64,000 nucleotides of DNA from Chryseobacterium vrystaatense (GCF_000737765.1 NZ_JPRI01000012.1:124001-188000), one strand, 5' to 3'; positions 25,837 through 34,768 are shown, numbered from the stretch's first letter. Numbers and translations: made by a program. Notes: generated by a model not told the origin, from the sequence alone.

Positions 25837-27012
25837 ATGAAAACATCACTATTATCCATGAAAAATGGTCTGGCAGCCGGTATGCTGCTGTTAACAGGAA
25901 TTGCGAGTGCTCAACAGTGGCAGATTACCGGAAATCCAGGAATTACTACCGCCAATTACGCAGGAACCGTGGATCAAAGGCCTTTTTATCTGAGAACCAA
26001 CGGAGCTACTGCCAATCCGGGACAAGCGATCCTGAACGAAGTAGGTTCATTCATCGTTGATGCCGTCAACAACTCCAATACGGCTAAAGTAAAAGGAAGT
26101 CTTGTAATAGGAAGCGGCAATATCCTTGGAGCTCCTGCCGGGAGTTCTCTGGTGAGCGGTTGGGAAAATGACCTCAGCAATGGCGGAGGCGCCAATATCG
26201 TAAGCGGACAGGCCAATGCGGTGTTGAATGGCTCAAGTAAATCTGTAGCGCTGGGCTGGAAAAACATCATCAGAAATCACAATCAGTTTGCCATAGGCGT
26301 GGGCATTGATCTTCGCGATGTGTATTCCGGAGGATTTGGAATTGACCTGGCAGCAACCGGAAACCGTTCTTTCGTGATCGGAGCCGGGAACGGAAGTGCC
26401 AAATTGACGAATAATATTCCTTTATCCATTATGCTTGGGCTATCATCTACCTCTACGATGCTGATTAAGGATAAAGCCGTGGGTATTCTCACCCTCACTC
26501 CTACTGCCAATTTTCATACGGTAGGTACCGTAAGACATGAAAACCTTCCTACAGGAAGCGGTCGTGCCTTGGTTGTGGATCCTGCCGGAAATGTAATGGT
26601 TTCCAATACGCCTCTCAACAGAACCGCTGACTCTGATGACACCATCCAGCAGCTGGAAGACCGCATCAAAAATCTGGAAAACACGGTAGAAGAACTTAAG
26701 AATATGCTTATGAATAAAGGAACTTCATCTGCCATCAGCTCTTCTTCAGATATCGCCAGGATTTCTCAAAATGTACCCAATCCTGCTAAAAATGAAACCA
26801 GCATCAGCTATTACCTTCCCCAAAATGTAAAATCGGCTTCCCTTGAAGTTTATACGATTTCCGGCCAGCTGGTCAAATCACTTCCCCTCCGTGAAAAGGG
26901 AAACGGGACGATCATTATTTCCGGGTCCGACCTTCCCGCCGGCAATTATGTTTACAAAATGACAACAGACGGAAAAGTGACGGGTTCTAAAAAAATGCTA
27001 ATCAGAGATTAG
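25837..27012 (+). CDS. T9SS-exported protein with YadA-like head and coiled-coil stalk
   Basis: Exported protein of 391 residues; the signal peptide ends at ASAQ (about 25). Residues 85-200 are short Gly/Ala/Asn-rich repeats, such as NIVSGQANAVLNGSSKSVAL, QFAIGVGIDLR and RSFVIGAGNGSA. They resemble the left-handed beta-roll head of YadA/Hia trimeric adhesins. A heptad coiled coil follows around 270-292 (IQQLEDRIKNLENTVEELKN). The last 75 residues are a type A T9SS sorting domain, with ISQNVPNPAKNETSISYYLP and a final basic strand (KKMLIRD). This suggests a surface fibre delivered by the Por secretion system. The adhesin role is inferred. Confidence 0.7.
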   Translation: MKTSLLSMKNGLAAGMLLLTGIASAQQWQITGNPGITTANYAGTVDQRPFYLRTNGATANPGQAILNEVGSFIVDAVNNSNTAKVKGSLVIGSGNILGAPAGSSLVSGWENDLSNGGGANIVSGQANAVLNGSSKSVALGWKNIIRNHNQFAIGVGIDLRDVYSGGFGIDLAATGNRSFVIGAGNGSAKLTNNIPLSIMLGLSSTSTMLIKDKAVGILTLTPTANFHTVGTVRHENLPTGSGRALVVDPAGNVMVSNTPLNRTADSDDTIQQLEDRIKNLENTVEELKNMLMNKGTSSAISSSSDIARISQNVPNPAKNETSISYYLPQNVKSASLEVYTISGQLVKSLPLREKGNGTIIISGSDLPAGNYVYKMTTDGKVTGSKKMLIRD

Positions 27013-27039
27013 ATTCTTGATATATTATTTTCAAAAGGA

Positions 27040-27072
27040 CGGCTGGAGGAGAGATCTTTCAGCTGTTTTTTT
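27040..27072 (+). terminator. Terminator of the T9SS gene
   Basis: ACGGCTG pairs with CAGCTGT (one G-T wobble) and is followed by seven T, 27 bases after the stop codon. Confidence 0.6.
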
Positions 27073-27133
27073 ATGTATTATCATCCATCAGAATTATAGT
27101 CAATTCATGTCAACTCACACCCAATCCGGTTCT

Positions 27134-28318
27134 TTATTCCTTTATTTTGGGTCTTCTTTTATAATTAACCAAAACATAAATTAAGAAACCAACCAGCCAG
27201 GCTCCGAATACAACGCCAAGTAAAATCATGCTAATCGACGGATGAAGATAATTGGGTTCATAAAATAACCGCTCCAAAGTTGTAAATTTTTCGGCCAATG
27301 CATTTCGGTCGAAATTATTTCTGATTCCACCGTCCACCAGTTCATTATTGTGGTCTTTATAATAGAAAACATCTTTGGCCAGATCTTTAGGAATAATCTG
27401 AGTTTCTATCTTATATTTTTTCAATAGGGTATTCAACTTCTGGAAATTGGATACCAACGAATCCTGCTTGTATTTGTAAATCAATTGGTATCGCTGTACT
27501 GCTGCATCATACTGTTGTTTCTCTTTCGGAATTCCTTTTATGGGTTTGTATAGAGTATTATTTTCAATAAATATGCAAATATCTTCATCATATCCCGGAT
27601 CAACCTCTTGCCCCCTGTAGATTATTTGAGTACTGTCTTTGATGACATTTTTCTTAATGACCCGCTCTAAGAGTTCTTTTTTATCAAAACCTATATGACC
27701 CAACAGGTCACTTGTGGCAGTGGAAATTTTATTTAAATCAGCAGTCAGCATTTTTAAAGTATCAATGCTGTAATATTTAGATTCTACATTGTAATACTGA
27801 TCAACAATCAAGGTGCTGTCCACGACCTCAATAACCGGATAAGGCTTCGGATATAAAATATTAACCGGATTAAATAATTTCTCTGAACTGTAGGAAGTAT
27901 ACCCATATAAAAATGGATGTAAAATATTCAACAAGGTTTTGTCTTTATTCAATTTTTTCTCAGACAGTTCCGATTTTAATTTTGCATTGAGACCAAAACT
28001 ATAACTCACAAAAAACGTAAAACTAAAGAAAGAAATCAATAGCAATACACCTCCAATTTTAAGCAAATTAAGAAGAGCATAATTTTGTTTAGAATGATTT
28101 TTCAATAAAAATATCAGGAAGAAAAGTAAAAACAGTCCAGTTATAAAAAAGTGAGAAATGGATACATCATCATAAAATTTAAACCTGTAGAATTCTGTAT
28201 AAATATTGATTTTCCCTATTCCCTCAAATTTAAAATAACCGTATAAAAAATAGCCCAAATGAATGAACAATAGTACTCCAAAAGATTTTGCAAAGAATTG
28301 CATTAATTTTTTATCCAT
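27134..28318 (-). CDS. Unrecognised membrane protein
   Basis: Protein of 394 residues. Three membrane helices lie in the N-terminal third (about 8-28, 55-72, 85-108) and one at the C-terminus (about 362-383), with a basic tail KRRPKIKE. The 250 residues between them are Lys/Tyr/Asp-rich and probably periplasmic. There is no recognisable domain. Base composition is more AT-rich than the flanking secreted-protein genes, which may mean a recent arrival. It is monocistronic and convergent with the T9SS gene. Confidence 0.6.
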   Translation of the reverse strand: MDKKLMQFFAKSFGVLLFIHLGYFLYGYFKFEGIGKINIYTEFYRFKFYDDVSISHFFITGLFLLFFLIFLLKNHSKQNYALLNLLKIGGVLLLISFFSFTFFVSYSFGLNAKLKSELSEKKLNKDKTLLNILHPFLYGYTSYSSEKLFNPVNILYPKPYPVIEVVDSTLIVDQYYNVESKYYSIDTLKMLTADLNKISTATSDLLGHIGFDKKELLERVIKKNVIKDSTQIIYRGQEVDPGYDEDICIFIENNTLYKPIKGIPKEKQQYDAAVQRYQLIYKYKQDSLVSNFQKLNTLLKKYKIETQIIPKDLAKDVFYYKDHNNELVDGGIRNNFDRNALAEKFTTLERLFYEPNYLHPSISMILLGVVFGAWLVGFLIYVLVNYKRRPKIKE

Positions 28319-28660
28319 ATTTTATTTTGAGAAAGTGATTCTCAAATATAAATAATCCATTTCAAAATTCATTGGAATGAAGAATATAAATAAAAATCAT
28401 GCATTACGTTAATCTAAAACAATCAATCGTTTTCTAAATTTCTTACTTCTTCTCCTGTCCCTATCATTTTTTCTCTTCCTTTTTTTACAGAAACGGCAGG
28501 ACGTATTATCATTTGACGGACCTATATCCCAAAGCATTTCATATTGATGAATGAAAACAGTTGGCTTACCGAAGTTATCAAATGGTTTTACCAGATATTA
28601 TTCGAGTGTTATTTTACTGGCATAAAACTTGACCGTTACGTTGAAATTAAAATACACTTT
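28319..28660. other. Intergenic region, nothing recognised
   Basis: AT-rich spacer upstream of the lipoprotein gene. An open frame from 28544 runs in frame into that gene, but its first 39 residues precede a good lipoprotein signal and are treated as untranslated. No promoter box was identified with confidence. Confidence 0.4.
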
Positions 28661-29176
28661 ATGAAAAAATTATTTTTTTGTCTGAGCATTCTGTTCATTT
28701 TCAGCAGCTGTTCCAGAAACAGCACGTCAGCAGAGACTGAAATATCTTCTAAAATAAACACACTCTACACAGGTACTGAGTCTTCTTCAAAAGATCTGTT
28801 TTCTACTGATTTACAAAACCTGCTCGATGAGGCCCATAAAGTTGCGGATGCAGATGCCGAACGAGTAAAAAAAAGCAGCCAGCCTACAGACAAACCAGCC
28901 ATGGTTGAAAGCTTTATTTTTACAGGTATACCTGATGCCACAACACAAAAAGTAAAGAAAATAACCGTTACGGAAAATACAGCAGAAGCTTCTGTAGAAA
29001 TGAAAACCAATGAAGAGAAGATTGAGGGTAAAACCTACCCTGCTACTGTTGCAGAAAGTACAATTAAGCTGATCAATGACAAAGGTTGGAAAATAGACAA
29101 TATCATCTTTACCGAACAGCCAACTCTTCAAGATCAATTAAAAGATTTTATTTCAGAGACAAAAAAAGGACTTTAA
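28661..29176 (+). CDS. Small lipoprotein, function unknown
   Basis: Protein of 171 residues starting at MKKLFFCLSILFIFSSC, a textbook lipoprotein signal with Cys17. The mature part is a charged, probably NTF2- or DUF4878-like alpha/beta domain. It carries the strand pattern KKITVTENTAEASVEMKTNE and later ESTIKLINDKGWKID near 130, in which a Lys-Gly-Trp-Lys-Ile-Asp ending is common in such domains. Probably anchored in the inner or outer membrane facing the periplasm. No partner gene is obvious. The in-frame ATG at 28544 is rejected as a start because it would bury the signal. Confidence 0.65.
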   Translation: MKKLFFCLSILFIFSSCSRNSTSAETEISSKINTLYTGTESSSKDLFSTDLQNLLDEAHKVADADAERVKKSSQPTDKPAMVESFIFTGIPDATTQKVKKITVTENTAEASVEMKTNEEKIEGKTYPATVAESTIKLINDKGWKIDNIIFTEQPTLQDQLKDFISETKKGL

Positions 29177-29204
29177 TAACCAGGTCATCAAAAATAACTT
29201 TCAA

Positions 29205-29245
29205 AACAAACGACTGACGGAAGTAATCCGTGAGTCGTTTGTTTT
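29205..29245 (+). terminator. Terminator of the small lipoprotein gene
   Basis: ACAAACGACTGACGGA pairs with TCCGTGAGTCGTTTGT (one mismatch) around AGTAA, followed by TTTTT. Confidence 0.85.
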
Positions 29246-29320
29246 TGATTTCATGGTTGACTTATGGATCATGATATTACTATGCATCATTTTCAAGATA
29301 ACTTAAAATTTTCCCTGCAT

Positions 29321-29689
29321 CTATTCTTTACTCATCACATAATTGTACAAAAGTTCAGCAATATCTTTATCTGCCAGATCCTGATGATCCGAATTTTTGA
29401 TCTCCTCAAGCACACTGATCAAATAAGGGAAGCCAAATAAACTGTAATATCTTACCCCGTCTTTAACAAACTCAAGGCTGCCTTCCGTCGTTTCAATCTC
29501 AAAAAATGCTAAGGTATTGTTTAACTCCAAAGGCTGCTCCATATAGATTTCAACCGCTTCAGACTCCTGATCTACTGATTGATCCTGGCAAAACTCCTTA
29601 TAAGAACCTCCGTTTCGGAAGTAATTGATTAATTCTGATAAATTCATATTGTTTCTTACGGCCTTGAAAATGGATTCATTTTTATTCAT
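29321..29689 (-). CDS. Unrecognised small cytoplasmic protein
   Basis: An acidic protein of about 122 residues, with no signal peptide. It is predicted alpha/beta, with LELNNTLAFFEIETTEGSLE and YYSLFGFPYLISVLEEIKNS as the main ordered segments. The size and composition recall small immunity-type or DUF proteins, but no family is recognised. A TAAATTTG -7 box lies on the minus strand at 29729-29736, so starts at 29713, 29689 or 29647 are all possible; 29689 leaves a normal leader length. Confidence 0.5.
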   Translation of the reverse strand: MNKNESIFKAVRNNMNLSELINYFRNGGSYKEFCQDQSVDQESEAVEIYMEQPLELNNTLAFFEIETTEGSLEFVKDGVRYYSLFGFPYLISVLEEIKNSDHQDLADKDIAELLYNYVMSKE

Positions 29690-29770
29690 CACTCTATTGG
29701 TATATGAATCCATAAACGACCGTGACTGCAAATTTACCGAAAATTAGAAATGAAAATAAGCTGGTCATAA

Positions 29771-29799
29771 AAAATACTGCTTCATTGAAGCGGTATTTT
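29771..29799. terminator. Bidirectional terminator
   Basis: AAAATACTGCTTC pairs with GAAGCGGTATTTT around ATT. On the minus strand it is followed by a T-run five bases after the stop codon of a truncated reading frame at 29804-30064. Confidence 0.7.
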
Positions 29800-29803
29800 A
29801 TTT

Positions 29804-30064
29804 TTATTTTAAACTTCTGTCAGGACTATTATAGCCATTCATACTAATAAATGTAATTTTATCGATTTTCATATTCGCAAAAAATTGCTGAACTGCATCA
29901 GTCCATTTCATGCTACTTTGACTTAGTATATTTTCAATTTTTTTTGGTATTTCATTTTGATGTAATCCTGTAGGGAAAATAGAACACTTTGATAGAATTG
30001 TATCAGCTAGGGAATAAAATCGGTGAACAGGAAATCCTGAGCTCGCTAAATCAGGGGATGCATT
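29804..30064 (-). pseudogene. 3' remnant of an unrecognised gene
   Basis: An open frame of 86 codons on the minus strand has no ATG in its first half, yet its last 50 codons are strongly protein-like: LHQNEIPKKIENILSQSS, then MKWTDAVQQFFANMKID and KITFISMNGYNSPDRSLK before the stop. A proper terminator follows at once. This looks like the C-terminal end of a gene whose 5' part was deleted; the frame is closed by TGA at its upstream limit. The only ATG would give a 35-residue product (from MKWTDA). Confidence 0.45.
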
Positions 30065-30205
30065 TCAGGGTTACAGGAAAGGAAGTTCAAAGCTGGAAAA
30101 TTAAAAAGCCATTCATGTCTATGCAGGATTATTTTTCTACGCCTTCCCTCCTCTTCATTTTCATCTTATTCCTCTCTTCTGATACAAATGTCCTAAAGAA
30201 AAATA
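29989..30205 (+). pseudogene. Gene fragment without a normal start
   Basis: The plus-strand frame opens with TTG at 29989, right after an in-frame TAG. It reads ELYQLGNKIGEQEILSSLNQ, then GMHFRVTGKEVQSWKIKKPF, which is protein-like. After about 45 residues it becomes hydrophobic and then Lys/His-rich as it runs into a terminator. It overlaps the minus-strand remnant, so at most one of the two is real in the overlap. Most likely a decayed fragment. Confidence 0.3.
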
Positions 30206-30238
30206 AAAGAACCGCTCATCATCATGGAACGGTTCTTT
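30206..30238. terminator. Terminator hairpin
   Basis: AAAGAACCG pairs with CGGTTCTTT around a 15-base loop, with A-rich sequence on the left giving a T-rich tail on the minus strand. Confidence 0.55.
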
Positions 30239-30329
30239 AAATCGCAGATATCAGCTATTATTTTCATTCGATGATCCAACATCAAATAGACCAATCTATT
30301 AAGCCAACTATAATTCGTAGGATTAAATT

Positions 30330-30382
30330 CCCCTCCTACGGAGGGGTGGCGAAAATTCAAAGAATTTTTGACGGGGTGGTTT
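30330..30382. repeat. CCCCTCC...GGGGTGG intergenic repeat
   Basis: CCCCTCC-TAC-GGAGGGG forms a tight hairpin. A second pair (GAAAATTC/GAATTTTT) follows, then GACGGGGTGGTTT. I recognise this unit from memory as a common flavobacterial intergenic repeat; this is unverified. Directly right of it, CACTAAAG ... CTTAGTG (30411-30436) is another inverted pair. Confidence 0.55.
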
Positions 30383-30515
30383 AAAAAAGTAGATAACATC
30401 CACTAAAGTTCTTGAACACCTTAGTGATTTTAAGGTAAATATTCCGCGTATTAAAAATACACTTAAGTCATAAGGGAAAATCAAAGATTTTCACTCTACA
30501 TATCCAACAAAAAAC

Positions 30516-31238
30516 CTACAATCCTTTCTTTCCCTCAATCCAATACGCCTGCGAACGGATGCATTTGGAATCCACCCCTTTTGCTTTAAGGAATTTCCTG
30601 ATCACAGACATGGTATTTCCATTTCCTGTAAGATAAAAGACAGCTTCATTATGATAAACCGCCTCTTTTTCTTCTTTCAGAAAATCGTTCAAAGCTTCCA
30701 TAATATTCTGTATATCTTTTTTTGGAGCATAATACCCGTACAGTTCCAGTTCTTTCAATGCTGAAGAATCTTCCAATTCGTGGAGGCATACGAATGAACC
30801 CCCAATTTCTTCTGCGGCTTCTTTAATAGACAGCGAACTTCCGAGAGACGTTTCGTCGCCGATGGAGAAATGAATCTCTGCATCTGTTGAAAAAAAACGC
30901 TTACCTCTGGGCATTAAGATTTTTGTAGTATCACCCTCTGAAAGACTATTGATAAAACTGCTTCCTGCAGAATCTGTATCATGAAGATGAAATATCACAT
31001 CGAAGGTGCCTGTGATTTTATTAAAATTAAAAGGTGAATAATTACGGTAATCTCTTTCGTTGACTCTTATTCCTATGGCATAAGCAGGTTCAAAAACGAC
31101 ATCTTCCAGGTCAGAGGCAAAACGGATGAGGCGAAGTTCATTTGAAACAGATTGTATATGGATAACCGTGCATTCTTTAAATTTTGAAGACATGACATTT
31201 TCTAAAGTGTCATTCATCCATTTTGGTAAACTTGGCAT
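30516..31238 (-). CDS. Siderophore-interacting FAD-binding oxidoreductase
   Basis: Cytoplasmic flavoprotein of 240 residues in the SIP/ViuB family, which reduces ferric siderophores to release iron. The FAD-binding domain contains RDYRNYSPFNF (near 78), matching the R-x-Y-S/T motif, followed by GTFDVIFHLHD. A strand turn with MPRGKRFF (near 128) packs on the flavin. The C-terminal half is the NAD(P)H-binding domain typical of the family, with AVFYLTGNGNTMSVIRKFLK and a final AYWIEGKKG in place of the usual YWRxG. It is downstream of an AraC regulator on the same strand (81-base gap), a frequent pairing for iron uptake genes. Confidence 0.78.
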   Translation of the reverse strand: MPSLPKWMNDTLENVMSSKFKECTVIHIQSVSNELRLIRFASDLEDVVFEPAYAIGIRVNERDYRNYSPFNFNKITGTFDVIFHLHDTDSAGSSFINSLSEGDTTKILMPRGKRFFSTDAEIHFSIGDETSLGSSLSIKEAAEEIGGSFVCLHELEDSSALKELELYGYYAPKKDIQNIMEALNDFLKEEKEAVYHNEAVFYLTGNGNTMSVIRKFLKAKGVDSKCIRSQAYWIEGKKGL

Positions 31239-31319
31239 AAAAAATTTTAATGCAAAGGAAAGCGCTAATTGAAAGCAGAGCGATAGCTGTTTCAGGGAAT
31301 TGATTGGACAATTCGGGGT

Positions 31320-32192
31320 TTAGTATTTCTTCCGGTTTTTGTCCCGGAATTCTGATGGCGGAAAGCCTTCGGCCTTGGAAAATAACCTTGAGAAATAAGT
31401 ATGGTCGCTGTACCCTAGTTCATAAGCAATTTCTTTTACGGTGAGCTGGGTGAAAGACAGCAGTCTTTTAGCTTCTATCAAAACTTCCTGATGAATCCAG
31501 TACTGGGCGGATCTTCCGGTTACTTCGCGGATCACTTCGGATAAATATCCCCGGGAAATATTTAAAAGATCAGCATAACCGGATGGGCTTTTCAGAGTTT
31601 TAAATTCTTTTCTTATGAGAACCCTGAATTTTCGGGCCAGCTGAACCGCCCGGCTTTCACTGGATATTTCAGGGCTGTATTCTTCTAAAAAAATCAAGGC
31701 GTACATTCCTGTAAAAGCATTCATGAAGGACTGAACAACGAGAAACCCTTCCCTTGTTTCCATCATCTCTTCTGTATACGACATCTGAAGCATTCCTGCG
31801 CAGGTATTGAGTTTGTTCATCCAGTTCTCATCAATAGAAACAGGCTGTATATCAACCAATGATTCTTCGAAAACTGTTCTGACTGTATCAGGCAGCAGAT
31901 CTGCTTTAACAGCAATAAACCAACCACTGACGTCGTCCATAAGAATTCCTTCATGAACCTGACCGGGAAGCAGAAAGAAAATCGATGCATCTTTAGCCTC
32001 TATGATTTTAAAATCGACCATCATTCTGGCCCGTCCACTTTCCATAAAGGTGAAAATATAATGGCTATCGCGATGAATTCCTTTATCAAAAAGATTGCCT
32101 TCTGCACTGAAGGTCCGTTTTTCAATTCTTTCGATCAAAATGCCATGCTTTGTAATACTGCTTAAATCGTAGGTGGGAATGGACTGTTTCAT
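31320..32192 (-). CDS. AraC-family transcriptional regulator
   Basis: Regulator of about 290 residues. The N-terminal sensing domain (about 20-140) contains DSHYIFTFMESGRARMMVDF and FFLLPGQVHEG, cupin-like. The C-terminal double helix-turn-helix (about 190-290) includes GYADLLNISRGYLSEVIREV and the signature IAYELGYSDHTYFSRLFSK followed by GFPPSEFR. It precedes the siderophore-interacting gene and may control it. The ATG at 32192 is chosen over the longer TTG-initiated frame. Confidence 0.85.
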   Translation of the reverse strand: MKQSIPTYDLSSITKHGILIERIEKRTFSAEGNLFDKGIHRDSHYIFTFMESGRARMMVDFKIIEAKDASIFFLLPGQVHEGILMDDVSGWFIAVKADLLPDTVRTVFEESLVDIQPVSIDENWMNKLNTCAGMLQMSYTEEMMETREGFLVVQSFMNAFTGMYALIFLEEYSPEISSESRAVQLARKFRVLIRKEFKTLKSPSGYADLLNISRGYLSEVIREVTGRSAQYWIHQEVLIEAKRLLSFTQLTVKEIAYELGYSDHTYFSRLFSKAEGFPPSEFRDKNRKKY

Positions 32193-32309
32193 CTTAAAAT
32201 ATTGCAATAAAGTTAGACATACTCATAAGAAAAGACGCAAACTAAAGTGTTTTCCTTTAAATTAAATATAAAAATCATGACAATGAGCTGGCAGATGTCC
32301 ATCAATAAA

Positions 32310-32338
32310 AAAGCTCAGGTAGTATATTCCTGAGCTTT
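32310..32338 (-). terminator. Terminator of the delta-60 repeat gene
   Basis: AAAGCTCAGG pairs with CCTGAGCTTT around a nine-base loop, with a T-run on the minus strand 15 bases after the stop at 32353. Confidence 0.8.
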
Positions 32339-32352
32339 CCATCTTTATATAA

Positions 32353-33879
32353 TTATTCTTTTATAATCTTCCGGGTGCTTTCTTTATCCTTCTGTTTGAT
32401 ATTCAGATAGTAGACTCCACTGGTGAGGCTGGAAAAATCAATTTCTGCTTTATTTTTAAAGATCTGATTTCCGAAAATAAGCTTTCCGCTGGAATCTGAC
32501 AGGTTGAATGAAGCTTCGCTGTTATCCTTAAGAGTCAATATTCCTGTAGACTTCACGGGATTTGGATAAAAACTGAAAGAAGGATCCTTAATTGTTTCAG
32601 CCACAGACAATGTTGCGAAATTAAGATTAACCTTTGAATTGTTAAGACTCTCCCCCATATAAGTCCTGGAAGATGTCACAACTATATAATCTGGTTTTAA
32701 ACTGTATGAAACTGGTGAGCCATAAGAACCTATGCCAAAAATACCGGGAATGGGAACTCCATTATTAGGTATATTCCCTCCAAAACTGCTCTTTACCTCT
32801 CCATTACTTTTAATATAAATCAAAGCATCTTGCCTGCCTCCTGAACTTGCCGTAGATACATAATAAATTCCAACCAAGAAATCACCGTTAGGAAGATTCA
32901 CTATTTGAGCGAAGTTAAGAGCTATCCAGGGATACCCTAATCTTGTAACACCATTGGTTCCGAAAGAGGGATCAACACTTCCGTCAGCAAGATATCTTTT
33001 TAGTACTAGATCTGTCCTTGAAGAGCTTACGGTGACATTTCCTCCCACAAGTATTTTTCCATCCGGTAAAATATTGTCGTTACTCCCCATGAGATAAAGA
33101 GTAAGATTATCATAAGAATTATCCTGTATTCCGGAAGAAATATCTATTTTGCTGATGTGTCTGGTTAATGATGGATATCCAATACCCTGAGCATAAAGAT
33201 ACTGTCCCGAAACCCTTAAAACTTCCAACTGTGTAAAGTTATAACCACTTCCATAATCCACCTGTTTAAGTCCCTGGTCAAACATCCCTGTAATCAGTTC
33301 TCCTGATTCATTAAAACACCCGATTTCAGTTTTTGGACTGTTCTGAAGGTTGGAATAATTATGAAAAATAAAATATTTTCCGTTGGCTTTAACCAGATCA
33401 GATCTGTAATGCTTACTGTATTTTGAAGTATCTGTGAAAATATATTTAATTCCGGAAGTTCCAAAAGTCTGATCTGGAGTTCCGTCTGTATTCAGGCGTA
33501 AAAGCTTCGGGATACCACCATCCTCTGTAGCTATAAAAAGTAGAGGCTTATCACTGTCTGTCACTTCAAAAGAAAATATATTCGGTTCTTCAGAGCTAGG
33601 ATAGCCTAAAAAGGTATTGATATTAAGAATTCCATTAGTTCCAAAATTAGTATCACGAGTTCCCTGTGATGTATATTTTTCTATATAGTACGTACCAGTA
33701 CTGTATCGGGAAGGATTGGATGAATAAAAGAGATATACATTGCCGTTACTGTCTATTTTATTGGTTGTCTGGGAATAGGAATACATATCATTAAGATGGT
33801 CACGGTTTCTCCATGCTAACGTCTGGGCAAAGCCCTGCAAGAAAAGCACAAAGGCTAAAAAGGAAATAAGTTTTTTCAT
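32353..33879 (-). CDS. T9SS-exported delta-60 repeat protein
   Basis: Secreted protein of 508 residues; the signal peptide ends at about 18 (GFAQ). The body has delta-60 repeat units with a recurring G-x-x-D-x-x-F-G-x-x-G pattern: TRDTNFGTNGILN, DGTPDQTFGTSGI and DGSVDPSFGTNGVTRLG, likely forming a beta-propeller. The last 75 residues are a type A T9SS sorting domain (SFSFYPNPVKSTGILTLKD ... GVYYLNIKQKDKESTRKIIKE in parts). Its role on the surface is unknown. It is monocistronic. Confidence 0.78.
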   Translation of the reverse strand: MKKLISFLAFVLFLQGFAQTLAWRNRDHLNDMYSYSQTTNKIDSNGNVYLFYSSNPSRYSTGTYYIEKYTSQGTRDTNFGTNGILNINTFLGYPSSEEPNIFSFEVTDSDKPLLFIATEDGGIPKLLRLNTDGTPDQTFGTSGIKYIFTDTSKYSKHYRSDLVKANGKYFIFHNYSNLQNSPKTEIGCFNESGELITGMFDQGLKQVDYGSGYNFTQLEVLRVSGQYLYAQGIGYPSLTRHISKIDISSGIQDNSYDNLTLYLMGSNDNILPDGKILVGGNVTVSSSRTDLVLKRYLADGSVDPSFGTNGVTRLGYPWIALNFAQIVNLPNGDFLVGIYYVSTASSGGRQDALIYIKSNGEVKSSFGGNIPNNGVPIPGIFGIGSYGSPVSYSLKPDYIVVTSSRTYMGESLNNSKVNLNFATLSVAETIKDPSFSFYPNPVKSTGILTLKDNSEASFNLSDSSGKLIFGNQIFKNKAEIDFSSLTSGVYYLNIKQKDKESTRKIIKE

Positions 33880-34132
33880 TGAATGGTAATTATCGTTTTT
33901 TTATTATTTGTGATGTTTTAAACACGGCGCGAAATTACTAAATACTTTCTCAATATTTTTCCAAATCAGACTGACTCTAATCAGAATTTTACTGAAATAA
34001 TCATTAAGATAATTAGAAAGGGGTAACCATGAGGTTTTAGCTCAAAGTATTCTAAGCACATATACCCATTGAGTCCAAAAAATTGAGCAGGTATCATTTA
34101 TCACAGATAATAACAGTCTGTAATTCTTTTGT

Positions 34133-34768
34133 TTATTTAGCTTTTGAAAGCGCCATTTTTACTGCTAAAAAGGTTAAAACACTCGCCATAAACCACTTTT
34201 GGACTTTGATCCAAAAAGGATTCCCCGCAAAAAACTTGGCCACTTTTGCAGCTGTCAAAACAATGATAAAATTAACGCTGAAGCTTACAAAAACCTGTAT
34301 AACGCCCAGTTCCAGACTCTGTGTCAGGACAGAACCATATTCAGGTTTGATGAACTGCGGGAAGAAAGAAAGGTAAAACACAGCCACTTTCGGATTCAGA
34401 ACGTTGGTGAGAAAACCGACGGTAAAAAGCTTTCTAGGGCTGTCGAATGAACCGCTCTGATCAACTTCGAATATATTCCGGCTATTGGGTTTAACGGCCT
34501 GATAGGCCAGATATAAAAGGTAAACGGTACCGAGGGTTTTCAGCACTGTATAAGCTAATGGAACCGCTAGTAATACTGCTGTCAGTCCAAAAGATACCAT
34601 AACAATATGAAACAGAAAACCACAGACCACACCTGCTAATGAGATCATTCCCGATTTTTTTCCCTGGGTTATAGACTTTGAAATCAGATAAATCATGTTG
34701 GGTCCCGGGCTTATCACTAAAATAAGGGCAGCCACAACAAAAAACAGAAGGTCATGAAATGGAATCAT
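34133..34768 (-). CDS. LysE/RhtB-family amino-acid exporter
   Basis: Inner-membrane exporter of 211 residues with about six helices, the normal LysE/RhtB length. The signature near the N-terminus reads ALILVISPGPNMIYLISKSI, matching the family's conserved P-G-P-N. LAGVVCGFLFHIVMVSFGL and FLTNVLNPKVAVFYLSFFPQF, with the conserved NPK, are also typical. The substrate is probably an amino acid or homoserine lactone-like compound; which one is unknown. It stands alone. Confidence 0.88.
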   Translation of the reverse strand: MIPFHDLLFFVVAALILVISPGPNMIYLISKSITQGKKSGMISLAGVVCGFLFHIVMVSFGLTAVLLAVPLAYTVLKTLGTVYLLYLAYQAVKPNSRNIFEVDQSGSFDSPRKLFTVGFLTNVLNPKVAVFYLSFFPQFIKPEYGSVLTQSLELGVIQVFVSFSVNFIIVLTAAKVAKFFAGNPFWIKVQKWFMASVLTFLAVKMALSKAK

